Shown here piece by piece: positions 37,321 through 45,281 of a stretch of DNA of 64,000 nucleotides. A model generated the notes under the pieces. That model made no database searches. It was not told the DNA's origin and was given only the letters and a program-made list of their open reading frames with translations. The stretch covers positions 29,662-93,661 of the forward strand of contig NZ_RXLZ01000011.1 in the NCBI RefSeq assembly GCF_003970865.1, in the 5' to 3' direction. Both the position numbers and the translations under genes were made by a program. Numbering within the stretch: position 1 is the first letter of the stretch; each line of letters begins with the position of its first letter. The stretch comes from Stenotrophomonas maltophilia. GTDB lineage: Bacteria > Pseudomonadota > Gammaproteobacteria > Xanthomonadales > Xanthomonadaceae.

Positions 37321-37349
37321 ATGTCGTGAGTGTGCGACATATGTCGCAC
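37321..37349 (-). promoter_or_regulatory. Palindromic operator of the BlaI-type repressor
   Basis: GTGCGACATATGTCGCAC (37332-37349) is an 18-bp perfect palindrome whose core ACATATGT is the same as in BlaI/MecI operators. A further ATGTCG half-site at 37321-37326 makes a second, overlapping dyad with CGACAT (37335-37340). The site is just upstream of the blaI-like start, fitting autoregulation. Confidence 0.75.
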
Positions 37350-37388
37350 GCCATGCAAGAGGCACATCAAGGCGCGGAGGTGCTGAGG

Positions 37389-38186
37389 TCAGCCGGTCGC
37401 CATCCGGTCGATGGCGCACAACGGCGTCTCGCCGGGGCGCAGGGTCAGCACGCGCACGCCATTGCGGGTGACTGCCACGGTGTGTTCGAACTGCGCCGAC
37501 AGCTTGCCGTCGCGCGTGTAGACCGGCCATTCGTCCGGCTGCTGGCGGATGGCCGGCTTGCCCTGGTTGAGCATCGGCTCGATGGTGAACACCATGCCTT
37601 CTTCCAGCGCCATGCCGGTATTAGCATGGCCGTAGTGCAGGATCTGCGGTTCCTCGTGCATCTCCTGGCCGATGCCGTGGCCGCAGTACTCCTTCACCAC
37701 GCTGTAGCCGTGGCTGCGCGCATGACGGGCGATGGCATGGCCGATATCGCCCAGGCGTGCACCGGGGCGCACCACAGCGATGCCTTTCCACATCGCCTGA
37801 TAGGCGGTCTGCACCAGCCTGCGCGCGGCGTAGTCGACCTCACCGACCAGGTAGGTGGTGCTGGAGTCGGCGATGTAGCCGTTCTTTTCCAGGGTGATAT
37901 CGAGGTTGACGATCTGGCCGTTGCGCAGCACGTCGGTGGTGCTGGGCACGCCGTGGCAGATGACGTTGTCGATCGAGGTATTGAGCACGTACGGGAAGCC
38001 GTACTGGCCCTTGCTGGCCGGCCGCGCCTGCAGCTCATCGACGATCATGCGCTCGACGAAATCGTTGATCTCCATGGTGCTCCGGCCCTGCAGCGGCATC
38101 TGGTCGAGCGCGGCGAACACCTGCGCCAGCAGGCGGCCGGATTCGGCCATCAGCGCGATCTCGTCGGGGCGCTTGATGATGCCCAT
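37389..38186 (-). CDS. map: Type I methionine aminopeptidase, paralogue next to a ParD-like gene
   Basis: 265 residues, typical length. It removes the initiator methionine from new proteins. The pita-bread metal and active-site residues are all visible: H78 ('VICHGVP'), D96 ('VNLDITLEKNGYIADSS'), D107, H170 ('YCGHGIG'), E203 ('FTIEPML') and E234 ('AQFEHTVAV'). The usual housekeeping map gene is near rpsB, so this is probably a second copy. It starts 4 bases after the ParD-like gene, and the two form an operon. Confidence 0.92.
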   Translation of the reverse strand: MGIIKRPDEIALMAESGRLLAQVFAALDQMPLQGRSTMEINDFVERMIVDELQARPASKGQYGFPYVLNTSIDNVICHGVPSTTDVLRNGQIVNLDITLEKNGYIADSSTTYLVGEVDYAARRLVQTAYQAMWKGIAVVRPGARLGDIGHAIARHARSHGYSVVKEYCGHGIGQEMHEEPQILHYGHANTGMALEEGMVFTIEPMLNQGKPAIRQQPDEWPVYTRDGKLSAQFEHTVAVTRNGVRVLTLRPGETPLCAIDRMATG

Positions 38187-38190
38187 CGGC

Positions 38191-38403
38191 TCAGACCTGG
38201 CCCGGCGGCAGCAGCGGCGGCTGCACGCCGGCCGCGCGCAGCTCGCTGGCGACGATGTCCTGGAAGCTCAGCGTCGGGTTCAGCTCGCAGAGCATGCCGA
38301 CCCGGATCCAGAAGTTGGCCTGGGCGTTGATCGAGCGGCTGGAGACGGTACAGGCACGGCGCAGCTGGTCGTGCAGGGTGTCATCGATGTTGACGATGCC
38401 CAT
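38191..38403 (-). CDS. ParD-like antitoxin-family DNA-binding protein
   Basis: 70 residues, MGIVNIDDTLHDQLRRACTVSSRSINAQ at the N-terminus. The start 'GIVxIDDxLHxxLRRA' followed by 'SRSINAQANFWIRVGML' is the ParD-like (PF11903-type) pattern, a ribbon-helix-helix relative. The family is seen next to methionine aminopeptidase genes in other proteobacteria. AGGA precedes the ATG at 38403; longer in-frame starts lie in the upstream gene. A perfect inverted repeat upstream suggests it represses its own operon. No ParE-type toxin gene is present. Confidence 0.8.
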   Translation of the reverse strand: MGIVNIDDTLHDQLRRACTVSSRSINAQANFWIRVGMLCELNPTLSFQDIVASELRAAGVQPPLLPPGQV

Positions 38404-38421
38404 GGGCGGTCCTGGAAGCGT

Positions 38422-38453
38422 GGATATACGAATCGTATGTGATTCGTATATCC
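38422..38453 (-). promoter_or_regulatory. Perfect 13-bp inverted-repeat operator upstream of the ParD-like/map operon
   Basis: GGATATACGAATC (38422-38434) and GATTCGTATATCC (38441-38453) are exact inverted complements, separated by six bases. The dyad ends 19 bases before the ParD-like start. It is AT-rich compared with its surroundings and probably overlaps the promoter. Confidence 0.75.
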
Positions 38454-38471
38454 CCCTCAAGCCCGTCCGAT

Positions 38472-38831
38472 TCAGTCGGCGTCGCTGGCAAAGCGAAGGC
38501 GGTTGCCATCGGGGTCGCGCAGCAGCATTTCGCGGGTGCCCCATTCGGTGTCATGCGGGGGCTGCTCGATCGGCACGTTGGCGGCGCTGAAGGCGCGGTG
38601 CAGGTTGTCGACGTCGTCGACGATGAAATACACCGCGCCGCCGACCTCGCAGTCGCCACTGTGTTCGGTGAGGAAGATCGTCTGGCCGTCGCGGGTGAGC
38701 TGGGCGAACAGTGGGAAGCCGGGTTCGAAGCGGTGTTCCCAGTCGACCACGAAACCCAGCCCCTGCACGTAGAACGGCAGGGTGGTGTCTGCGTGGCGCA
38801 TGCGCAGTTGCGGGATGACGGTCTGGGGCAT
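38472..38831 (-). CDS. VOC-superfamily protein (glyoxalase/bleomycin-resistance-like)
   Basis: 119 residues from the ATG at 38831. Two beta-alpha-beta-beta-beta units: 'PQLRMRHADTTLPFYVQGLGFVVDWEHRF' and 'VYFIVDDVDNLHRAFSAANVPIEQPPHDTEWGTREMLLRDPDGNRLRFAS'. The closing 'RDPDGNxLxF' is diagnostic of the superfamily. Could be a bleomycin-binding-type or metal-dependent enzyme; function unassigned. Longer frames upstream consist of repeat sequence. Confidence 0.8.
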   Translation of the reverse strand: MPQTVIPQLRMRHADTTLPFYVQGLGFVVDWEHRFEPGFPLFAQLTRDGQTIFLTEHSGDCEVGGAVYFIVDDVDNLHRAFSAANVPIEQPPHDTEWGTREMLLRDPDGNRLRFASDAD

Positions 38832-38860
38832 GGCGGCGGCTCCTGGGGTAGGAACCCAGT

Positions 38861-38969
38861 GTAGTGCCGGCCGCTGGCCGGCATTGGTCTGGTAGATGCC
38901 AACCTTGGTTGGCATTGCCGGCCAGCGGCCGGCACTACCGAAGCCACGCCGGCCAGCGGCCGGCATTAC
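38861..38969. repeat. Cluster of four SMAG repeats
   Basis: Copies at 38861-38882 (forward, common core), 38892-38915 (forward variant, GTAGATGCCAACCTTGG...), 38917-38938 (reversed) and 38948-38969 (reversed, ending GGCATTAC). They mark the boundary between the eight-gene cluster to the right and the VOC gene to the left. Confidence 0.88.
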
Positions 38970-38977
38970 CGGCGCGG

Positions 38978-39862
38978 TCAGCAGGCGGTTGGTACGGCGG
39001 CCATTGCGGCCAGCAGTTCGCGGTTCACCTGCTGGTGCCGCGCCTGCCAGACCGGCAGATCCTCGGCGCTGATGTCCGGCTGGCCATCCAGCGACGACAG
39101 CCAGCGCTTGAAGCGGCTCCGGTAGTGGGCCAGCGACACCTCACCGGTGATGTCACTGCCGACCAGGCCGCCCGCACGCAGCGCTTCGATCACCACCAGC
39201 GCGTCTTCCAGCTGGAAACGGCCCTGGTCCCAGTTGCTGCGGACGACGTCCTCGGCGAACACATCCTTGTCGATCGACAGGTAGGTCGGCTGCGGCGACT
39301 TGGCCTGTTCGGCAGCAAACGCGGCCACCAGCGCTTCGGGGTGCTCGAAACGGCGGAAGGCGTGGCCCATGCCGAGGCGATGGCCCCAGCCCACGTCCAC
39401 GTCCATGCACCAGTAGGTCAGGCGCCCACCCATCAGCGGACGCCAGTGGTTCTCCCAGGCATGGCCGAGGCCGATGTCGCTGGAGGTGATGCCGAGCACG
39501 TGGATGTGCGAGATCTGCGGCAGCTTGCTGGCGGCGTTCACCCATGAACCGCAATGCATGCCGAACGGAAAACGCATGTTGTCCGGATGGTTGTCCAGTA
39601 CTACCAGCTGGAAGGGCTGCTGCGGGCGCATGCGCTGCAGCAGCGGCAGGCTGAGGTGATGGAAGTCGCCACTGCCCAGCATCACGGTGCCGAGCTGCGC
39701 GGGCAGCGGTGCCAGCACTTCGGCGGCGAAACGGTCCAGGGTTGCATTGCTGCAGGCGAAGCGCAGTGGATCGTGCCACTGCGGCAGGGCCAGCGTCTGC
39801 GCCTGTGGCAGCGGCAGCACGCCACCGTCCAGGTCCAGGATCAGCGGGGAACGCAACGGCAT
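38978..39862 (-). CDS. Arginase/agmatinase-family hydrolase
   Basis: 294 residues. The binuclear metal site of ureohydrolases is conserved: 'GSGDFHHLS' (64-71), 'LDNHPDN' (D90, H92, D94) and 'SIDKDVFAED' (D198, D200). These enzymes cleave guanidino or formimino groups from arginine, agmatine and related compounds. It is the last gene of an eight-gene minus-strand cluster, three bases after the FemAB/GNAT-like gene, so its substrate may be a pathway intermediate rather than free arginine. Confidence 0.8.
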   Translation of the reverse strand: MPLRSPLILDLDGGVLPLPQAQTLALPQWHDPLRFACSNATLDRFAAEVLAPLPAQLGTVMLGSGDFHHLSLPLLQRMRPQQPFQLVVLDNHPDNMRFPFGMHCGSWVNAASKLPQISHIHVLGITSSDIGLGHAWENHWRPLMGGRLTYWCMDVDVGWGHRLGMGHAFRRFEHPEALVAAFAAEQAKSPQPTYLSIDKDVFAEDVVRSNWDQGRFQLEDALVVIEALRAGGLVGSDITGEVSLAHYRSRFKRWLSSLDGQPDISAEDLPVWQARHQQVNRELLAAMAAVPTAC

Positions 39863-39865
39863 CGT

Positions 39866-40936
39866 TCAACCGCCTCCATCAGCTTCGCCCTGCAGGTACG
39901 GTGCCAGCCTGCGCAGGGCGGCGCGCAGCAGCGGGGAGCGTGCGTGGATCGCATGCCGGGTGGAGGTGAAGCGGGCGCCCAGTTCGGCCTTGATCCGCGA
40001 GTCGGTCCAGCCGGCCACGTAGTGGCTCAGGCCGTGCAGCAGCGCGTACTCGAGGTTGTGCATCCAGCTCACCGCATACAGGTTGTGCTCGCGTGACTGC
40101 GGGTAGGCCAGGCCGATGTACTTGTCCACCAGCTTTCCGGCGTGGATGTAGCACAGGTTCCAGCCGATCAACTGGCCCTGGTGGCGATACAGGAACATCC
40201 GTCCCTGGCCATGGCTGTCGGCCAGCAGATGCTGGAAGTAGGGCAGGTCGAGCTGGTCGAAATGCACCGCGCTCTGCGCATATACGCCCAGGTACAGCGC
40301 ATACAGTTCGGCCTGCAGCTGCGGGTCGGCCAGGGCCGGATCACCGGTGGCGATGCAGTCGATCTGCAGGTCATCACGCGAACGGAGCTTGCGCCGGATG
40401 TTCTTGCGGCGCGAGGACGACAGGCGGCCAAGATAGCCATCGAGCGAATCGAAATCGATCGCCACCCAGGCCAGTGGCATGCCTTCCAGTTCAACGAAGC
40501 CGCGTGCCAGCAATGCCTGCAGGAAGGCGCCGCTGTGTGCGTTGGCGGCATCGTCCAGCAGCGGTGAATCGATGGCCAGGTCCTTGACCACCAGCAGCCG
40601 GGTATCGCCAATCGCGTGACGCGTCACGTCCTCGGCCAGCGCCTCAGGCGCGATGTGTGCCGGCAGCGGGGTGTACTCGGTGCTGGTGGCACCGACGAAA
40701 CGGGTCTTCCAGGTGATCCACGGCCGCCACAGGCGCGACAGCGGCAGGCCGAGCAGCCTGCCGCGCAGCCCGTCATCCATCGTCGTGGTCAGGTCCAGCG
40801 GCGCACGGAAGGTCGGCAGGCCGCTGGGAAGGCGACCTGCCTCGAATCCGAGCGGCGGGTGGGCCAGGAAGCCCTCCAGCAGCGCGGCCGGTTCCAGCGC
40901 GGTGCTGGACGCGCGTGACGTCATTTCCATCGGCAC
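39866..40936 (-). CDS. FemAB/GNAT-like aminoacyl- or acyltransferase
   Basis: 356 residues, cytoplasmic. The C-terminal ~200 residues carry the acyltransferase fold: 'WVAIDFDSLDGYLGRLSSSRRKNIRRKLR', 'LYRHQGQLIGWNLCYIHAGKLVDKYIGLAYP' and 'YAVSWMHNLEYALLHGLSHYVAGWTDSRIK'. This matches the FemAB-like/GNAT_6 group, which transfer acyl or aminoacyl groups. The donor is unknown. It follows the class III aminotransferase gene by 22 bases. Confidence 0.65.
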   Translation of the reverse strand: MPMEMTSRASSTALEPAALLEGFLAHPPLGFEAGRLPSGLPTFRAPLDLTTTMDDGLRGRLLGLPLSRLWRPWITWKTRFVGATSTEYTPLPAHIAPEALAEDVTRHAIGDTRLLVVKDLAIDSPLLDDAANAHSGAFLQALLARGFVELEGMPLAWVAIDFDSLDGYLGRLSSSRRKNIRRKLRSRDDLQIDCIATGDPALADPQLQAELYALYLGVYAQSAVHFDQLDLPYFQHLLADSHGQGRMFLYRHQGQLIGWNLCYIHAGKLVDKYIGLAYPQSREHNLYAVSWMHNLEYALLHGLSHYVAGWTDSRIKAELGARFTSTRHAIHARSPLLRAALRRLAPYLQGEADGGG

Positions 40937-40958
40937 GGGAACCGGCAGCGCATCGACG

Positions 40959-42359
40959 TCAGCCCTTGGCCTTGGTCAGTGCCTGGTCAAGCAGGGTGAT
41001 CGCCAGGTCGATCTCTTCGTAGCTGATGTCCAGCGACGGCGCGAAGGTGATCACGTTCTTGTACCAGCCACCCACGTCCAGCACGAGGCCCATGCGCTTG
41101 CCGTCGTGCAGCAGGTCACCAGCCAGGCCGATGTCGACCATGCGGTCCAGCAGTTCCTTGTTCGGGGTGTAGCCGTCGGTCTGGCAGATTTCCGCGCGCA
41201 GGGCCAGGCCCAGGCCGTCGACGTCGCCGATTTCCGGGTGGCGCTTCTGCAGGCCACGCAGGCCGTCGAGGAAGTACGCGCCCTTTTCCGGCACGGTGCG
41301 CTCGTAATCCATTTCCTTGCCCAGCTTCAGCACTTCCAGGCCCAGGCGGGTGCCCAGCGGGTTGGAGTTGAAGGTGGAGTGGGTGGAGCCCGGCGGGAAA
41401 ACGGTCGGGTTGATCAGTTCTTCGCGCGCCCACAGGCCCGACAGCGGGTTCAGGCCGTTGGTCAGCGCCTTGCCGAACACCAGCACGTCCGGGGTCACGC
41501 CGAAGTGCTCGATGGCCCACAGCTTGCCGGTGCGCCAGAAGCCCATCTGGATTTCATCGACGACCATCAGGATGCCGTACTTGTCCAGCACGCGCTTGAG
41601 GCCGGTGAAGAAGTTGCGCGGCGGGATGACGTAGCCGCCGGTGCCCTGGATCGGCTCGACATAGAACGCGGCGTACTCGGCCTGGCCGACCTTGGGGTCC
41701 CACACGCCGTTGTACTCGCTTTCGAACAGGCGCTCGAACTGCCACACGCAGTGGTCGGAGTATTCGTCCGGGGTCATGCCCTTCGGGCGACGGAAGGGGT
41801 ACGGGAACGGGATGAACATCGCGCGCTCGCCGAAGTGGCCATAGCGGCGGCGGTAGCGGTAGCTGGAGGTGATCGACGAGGCGCCCAGGGTACGGCCGTG
41901 GTAGCCGCCTTCGAAGGCGAACATCAGGCTCTTGCCACCCCGCGCGTTGCGCACGATCTTCAGCGAGTCTTCAATGGCCTGCGCGCCGCCGACATTGAAG
42001 TGCACGCGGCCGTCGAGGCCGAACTTCTCGTGCATGTCCACGGCAATGGTCTTGGCCAGCTGCACGCGGGTCGGGTGCAGGTACTGGCTGGCGACCTGCG
42101 GCAGGGTGTCGATCTGGTCCTTCAGCGCATCGTTCAGGCGCTTGTTGCTGTAGCCGAAGTTGCAGGCCGAGTACCACATCTGCAGGTCGAGGTAGGGCAC
42201 ACCCGCACCATCGAACATGTAGCTGCCTTCGCCGCGCTGGAAGATCTTCGGCGGGTCGACGTAGTGGACGGTATCGCCGAAGGAGCTGTAGCGGGCTTCG
42301 TCGGCCAGCAGCTGCGCGTCGGAGGCAGCGGCGTCGGCGTTCTTGTCAAAAATGTTCAT
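40959..42359 (-). CDS. Class III (omega-amino acid type) PLP aminotransferase
   Basis: 466 residues. PLP-binding residues: K297 in 'LVFGKALTNG', D268 in 'VVDEIQMGF', E235 in 'VEPIQGTGG', 'GGAQAIEDSLKI' (124-135) and 'FEGGYHGRTLGA'. The family moves amino groups onto or off omega-amino compounds such as GABA, diaminobutyrate or ornithine. The start at 42359 is supported by the homology; a longer frame extends into the HAD gene region. It lies in the middle of the eight-gene cluster, and a role in making an amine intermediate is inferred. Confidence 0.85.
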   Translation of the reverse strand: MNIFDKNADAAASDAQLLADEARYSSFGDTVHYVDPPKIFQRGEGSYMFDGAGVPYLDLQMWYSACNFGYSNKRLNDALKDQIDTLPQVASQYLHPTRVQLAKTIAVDMHEKFGLDGRVHFNVGGAQAIEDSLKIVRNARGGKSLMFAFEGGYHGRTLGASSITSSYRYRRRYGHFGERAMFIPFPYPFRRPKGMTPDEYSDHCVWQFERLFESEYNGVWDPKVGQAEYAAFYVEPIQGTGGYVIPPRNFFTGLKRVLDKYGILMVVDEIQMGFWRTGKLWAIEHFGVTPDVLVFGKALTNGLNPLSGLWAREELINPTVFPPGSTHSTFNSNPLGTRLGLEVLKLGKEMDYERTVPEKGAYFLDGLRGLQKRHPEIGDVDGLGLALRAEICQTDGYTPNKELLDRMVDIGLAGDLLHDGKRMGLVLDVGGWYKNVITFAPSLDISYEEIDLAITLLDQALTKAKG

Positions 42360-42421
42360 GCAGTTCGGTTCCGTGAAGGACGTTCGAAAGAGGTAACGGG
42401 GGCGTGCCTGGAAGGGAGTGC

Positions 42422-43138
42422 TCAGGCGGTGGCCAGCAGCAGGGGCAGTGCGGCGGGCTGCGGGCTGGTGTCGATGCGACGTGGCTGCAGCAGGCTGCCA
42501 TCGAGCAAGCGCGGCAGCAGTGCGATTGCATCGTGGAAGGTATCGATGGCGGCATGCTCGATGCCGGCATGGGTGCAATGGGTGATCAGGCGGCGCTTGG
42601 CGAACACGAAGTCGGCGTCTTCGGACACGCAGAAATCCGAGCTGCCGTCGCCGATCATCAGCACGCGCGGTGCTTCGTTGGCGCGCGCCTGCGCGGCGCA
42701 GGTGCATTTGCAGGTGCCACTGCGGCAGCCTTCGGCCTGGTAGGGCGATTCCAGTTCCCAGTGGTCATCGCACCAGCGCAGGTGGTTGGCCACCACCGGC
42801 AGTCGCGACAGGCCGTGGTTGGCGAGGATGCGGTGGATCGCATAGTCCAGACCGTCACTGACGATGCGCAGCGGCACGCCCAGCTGTTCGGCACGGCTGA
42901 CAAAGGCGGCGAATCCAGGATCGATCTGCACCTGGTCCAGATGGGCGTCGAGCGTGGCCGGGTCCAGCTTCAGCAGCCGCACCTGGCCCTGCATGCATTC
43001 ACGCGAGCCGATCTTTCCCGCTTTCCACTGGTCTTCCAGTTCCTGCCAGCCCGGCTGGCCGTACTTTTCCAGCAGCGAGTCGATGACATCTTCGAGGCTG
43101 ATGGTGCCGTCGAAGTCACACAGGATGCTCCAGTGCAT
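42422..43138 (-). CDS. HAD-superfamily phosphatase (MtnX/SerB-like)
   Basis: 238 residues. HAD motif I is 'CDFDGTIS' (nucleophile D8, acid D10), motif II lies in 'LRIVSDGLDYAI' and motif IV is 'MIGDGSSDFCVS'. A cap-region Cys cluster (C138, C143, C145, C147, in 'CRSGTCKC') is typical of the MtnX-like group and may bind a metal. It would remove a phosphate from a small metabolite. A 174-base gap with a perfect inverted repeat separates it from the DegT-like gene upstream, so it may have its own promoter. Confidence 0.8.
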   Translation of the reverse strand: MHWSILCDFDGTISLEDVIDSLLEKYGQPGWQELEDQWKAGKIGSRECMQGQVRLLKLDPATLDAHLDQVQIDPGFAAFVSRAEQLGVPLRIVSDGLDYAIHRILANHGLSRLPVVANHLRWCDDHWELESPYQAEGCRSGTCKCTCAAQARANEAPRVLMIGDGSSDFCVSEDADFVFAKRRLITHCTHAGIEHAAIDTFHDAIALLPRLLDGSLLQPRRIDTSPQPAALPLLLATA

Positions 43139-43267
43139 GGGCAGGTCCGTCGATGAAAGAAACGCCCGGCCCGATGCCGGGGCAGGCTCAATGTAGGTAG
43201 GCAGCCTTTCTCGTTCCTTTCCTGTTGAAAGCCTTCATCCCAGGGCGCGGAAAGCGTTCAGGAAGGT

Positions 43268-43303
43268 GCATGGATGAATGCGTGAAGCGCAGTCCATCCA
43301 TGC
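43268..43303. repeat. 9-bp inverted repeat between DegT-like and HAD genes
   Basis: GCATGGATG (43268-43276) and CATCCATGC (43295-43303) are exact complements, 18 bases apart. It lies between two co-oriented genes inside the cluster; it could be a terminator, attenuator or operator. Confidence 0.5.
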
Positions 43304-43312
43304 GTCTCGAGG

Positions 43313-44515
43313 TCACGCGCGGGCCAGTGCCTGCAGTATTCCGGCGGTCTCTTCACGGGTCTGCCAGGCGCTGTTGCCGAGGGTCAGCATGCGTGCGGCG
43401 AAGTCGCGTGCGTTGGGCATGTCGTCCTGCGGCACGATGCCGCGCAGGTAGGCATAGCCGGGCAGGGCATGGATGAACATGCGGCTGGCGCCGAGCCCGC
43501 GTGGCCACAGGTCCTTCAATACGGCATCACGTGCGCGCTGGCTGGGCAGCAGCAGCATCAGCAGTGGCCAGGTGCCACCGCTACCGGCGAGGCCGTCGAC
43601 CACCTCAATGGCTGGCAGCTGTGCCAGCTGCACGCGCAGCTGCAACGCACGCAGGCGACCGGCCTGCAGGAACGCCGGCAAGCGCCGCGCGGCATGCGCG
43701 CCGATGTTCTGCCGCCACTGGCTGACCCGGTGCTGCGGTATATCAAGCGGGAAAATATCACCGACCGCTTCTTCCAGGTCGTCACGCCGAAGCGCGCTGC
43801 GCAGTGGATTGCCATACACCAGTGACAGCAGCGAAGGGCGATAGCAGGCAGCAAGGCCCATCAACTGCACGCTGCGCAGCAGCTCCCAGCGCAGGCTGGA
43901 GCGAACGTGCTGGACGGCATGTTCGGCCAGCGCAGCACGCAGCTCGTCGTCACGGCTGACCAGCAGGCCGCCTTCATGCAGGCTCAGGCCCTTGCCGGCA
44001 GCCAGGCTGAAGAATCCGATATCGCCACGCAGGCCGACACTGCTGTTGCCGACCCGTGCGCCGAGTGCCTGTGCGGCATCCTCGATGACCCAGGCGCCGG
44101 CGTTGCGGGCGACTTCGCAGGCCAGCTCGACATCGGCGATGCGCCCGCCCAGGTGGGTCGGCAGGATCGCCAGCGTGCGCGCATCGGCCAGACGCCTGAG
44201 CTGGCCGGGGTCGAAGTCGAAGTGGCCGCGACGGGTATCGCACAGCTGCACGCGCAGGCCCAGGCTGTGCACCGCGATCGGCACCAGCGGGCAGGTATAG
44301 GCCGGCATGATCACGGTGTCGCGCGTTGGCGCGCGCTTGCGCAGCGTACGCAGCGCGATCAGCAGTGCATGCGTACCGGAACAGGTCAACTGCAGCGGCG
44401 GTGTGCCGAGCTGGCTGGCCAGGACTTCGCGCAGGTCGCCACCACCGGGCAGGAAATCGCTGGCCTGCATCGGCAGGCCCGCGGTAGGTGGCAGTTCGCG
44501 CGCGAACAGGCTCAT
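43313..44515 (-). CDS. DegT/DnrJ/EryC1-type sugar aminotransferase
   Basis: 400 residues, fold-type I PLP enzyme. PLP-binding lysine K175 ('LAAGKGLSLHEGG'), 'EDAAQALG' (145-152) with E145/D146/Q149, 'TCSGTHALLIALRTL' (44-58). Members such as ArnB aminate keto-sugar nucleotides; some are lyases. Here the N-terminus lacks the usual long insertion. It sits 10 bases after the SMR-type pair, an arrangement that resembles an ArnB/ArnE-ArnF-type set. Confidence 0.82.
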   Translation of the reverse strand: MSLFARELPPTAGLPMQASDFLPGGGDLREVLASQLGTPPLQLTCSGTHALLIALRTLRKRAPTRDTVIMPAYTCPLVPIAVHSLGLRVQLCDTRRGHFDFDPGQLRRLADARTLAILPTHLGGRIADVELACEVARNAGAWVIEDAAQALGARVGNSSVGLRGDIGFFSLAAGKGLSLHEGGLLVSRDDELRAALAEHAVQHVRSSLRWELLRSVQLMGLAACYRPSLLSLVYGNPLRSALRRDDLEEAVGDIFPLDIPQHRVSQWRQNIGAHAARRLPAFLQAGRLRALQLRVQLAQLPAIEVVDGLAGSGGTWPLLMLLLPSQRARDAVLKDLWPRGLGASRMFIHALPGYAYLRGIVPQDDMPNARDFAARMLTLGNSAWQTREETAGILQALARA

Positions 44516-44525
44516 CGCAGCGCGC

Positions 44526-44924
44526 TCACGAGGCGCTTTCGGCGGGGCTGTGCGGGTCGTCCGCTTCAGCGCGGCCGAGGCAGACGATGCCGGCCACGAT
44601 CAGTACCGCACCGAGCATATGGTGCAGGGTCAGCGGCTCGTTCAACAGCCACGCCGACAGCAGCAGCACGCTGATCACTTCCAGATGTGATGCGGCAAAC
44701 GCGGGGCCGATCGGCGCATGGCGCAGCAGGCTCATCCAGGTGAAGAACGCACCCACGTAGCCGAGGATGGCGCCGTACACCCACGGCTGCGACAGCACGC
44801 GCAGCAGCCAGGCGGTGTTGGCCTCGACCGGCAGCGCGGCATCACCGGCATACTTGAAGCACAGCTGGGCCAGCGTGTCGAAGGCCATCAGCAGCGGGAA
44901 GCCGATCACATACAGACGCCTCAT
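44526..44924 (-). CDS. Small SMR/EamA-type membrane protein (ArnE/F-like), subunit 1
   Basis: 132 residues, four predicted membrane helices. Contains 'FDTLAQLCFKYAG', 'YGAILGYVGAFFTWMSLLRHAPIGPAFAASHL' and 'LLLSAWLLNEPLTLHHMLGAVLIVAGIVCL', the small multidrug resistance/EamA pattern with 'LNEPLT' near the third-to-fourth helix turn. ArnE/ArnF flip lipid-linked aminoarabinose. It overlaps its partner gene by 4 bases (ATGA). Confidence 0.75.
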   Translation of the reverse strand: MRRLYVIGFPLLMAFDTLAQLCFKYAGDAALPVEANTAWLLRVLSQPWVYGAILGYVGAFFTWMSLLRHAPIGPAFAASHLEVISVLLLSAWLLNEPLTLHHMLGAVLIVAGIVCLGRAEADDPHSPAESAS

Positions 44925-45280
44925 GAGCCGGCCCCCACCACCGCCACGCCCGCGGTGACCAGCAGCATGCCGGTCACCCGCAGCGGCGTGAGCTTCTCGC
45001 GGAACAGGAAACGACCGGCGACCATCAGCGCGACGATGTTGATCGAGCCGAGCAGCACGCCCTTGGACAGCGGCACCAGCGACAGGAACGCAATCCAGGC
45101 GACGAACTCAAGCACGTAGCAGGCGATGCCGATCCACAGCCAGGGCCGGCTGAGCATGTGCTTCCAGCGTTGTAGTCCTTCGCCTTCCTGCGGATCGCTG
45201 GCGGCGGCCTTGAAGGCGAGCTGGCCACCGGTATCGAGTACTACATTGGCCAGCCACAGCAGTGTGGCAAGTGAACCCAT
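44921..45280 (-). CDS. Small SMR/EamA-type membrane protein (ArnE/F-like), subunit 2
   Basis: 119 residues from the ATG at 45280, four helices. 'ANVVLDTGGQLAFKAAA', 'PWLWIGIACYVLEFVAWIAFLSLVPLSKGVLLGSINIVALMVAGRFLFREKLTPLRVTGMLLVTAGVAVVG'. 'FREKLTPLRVTG' is the family's 'xGExLTxxxxxG' motif. Likely a heterodimer with the preceding protein. The esterase gene ends one base upstream. Confidence 0.75.
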   Translation of the reverse strand: MGSLATLLWLANVVLDTGGQLAFKAAASDPQEGEGLQRWKHMLSRPWLWIGIACYVLEFVAWIAFLSLVPLSKGVLLGSINIVALMVAGRFLFREKLTPLRVTGMLLVTAGVAVVGAGS

Positions 45281-45281
45281 T

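Noticed and set aside
37298..37354. Longer N-terminus for the BlaI-type repressor
   Set aside because: It would be encoded inside the operator; the ATG at 37297 fits the family.
40959..42707. A 582-residue class III aminotransferase
   Set aside because: The first 116 residues are translation of the antisense HAD region; the homology begins at the ATG at 42359.
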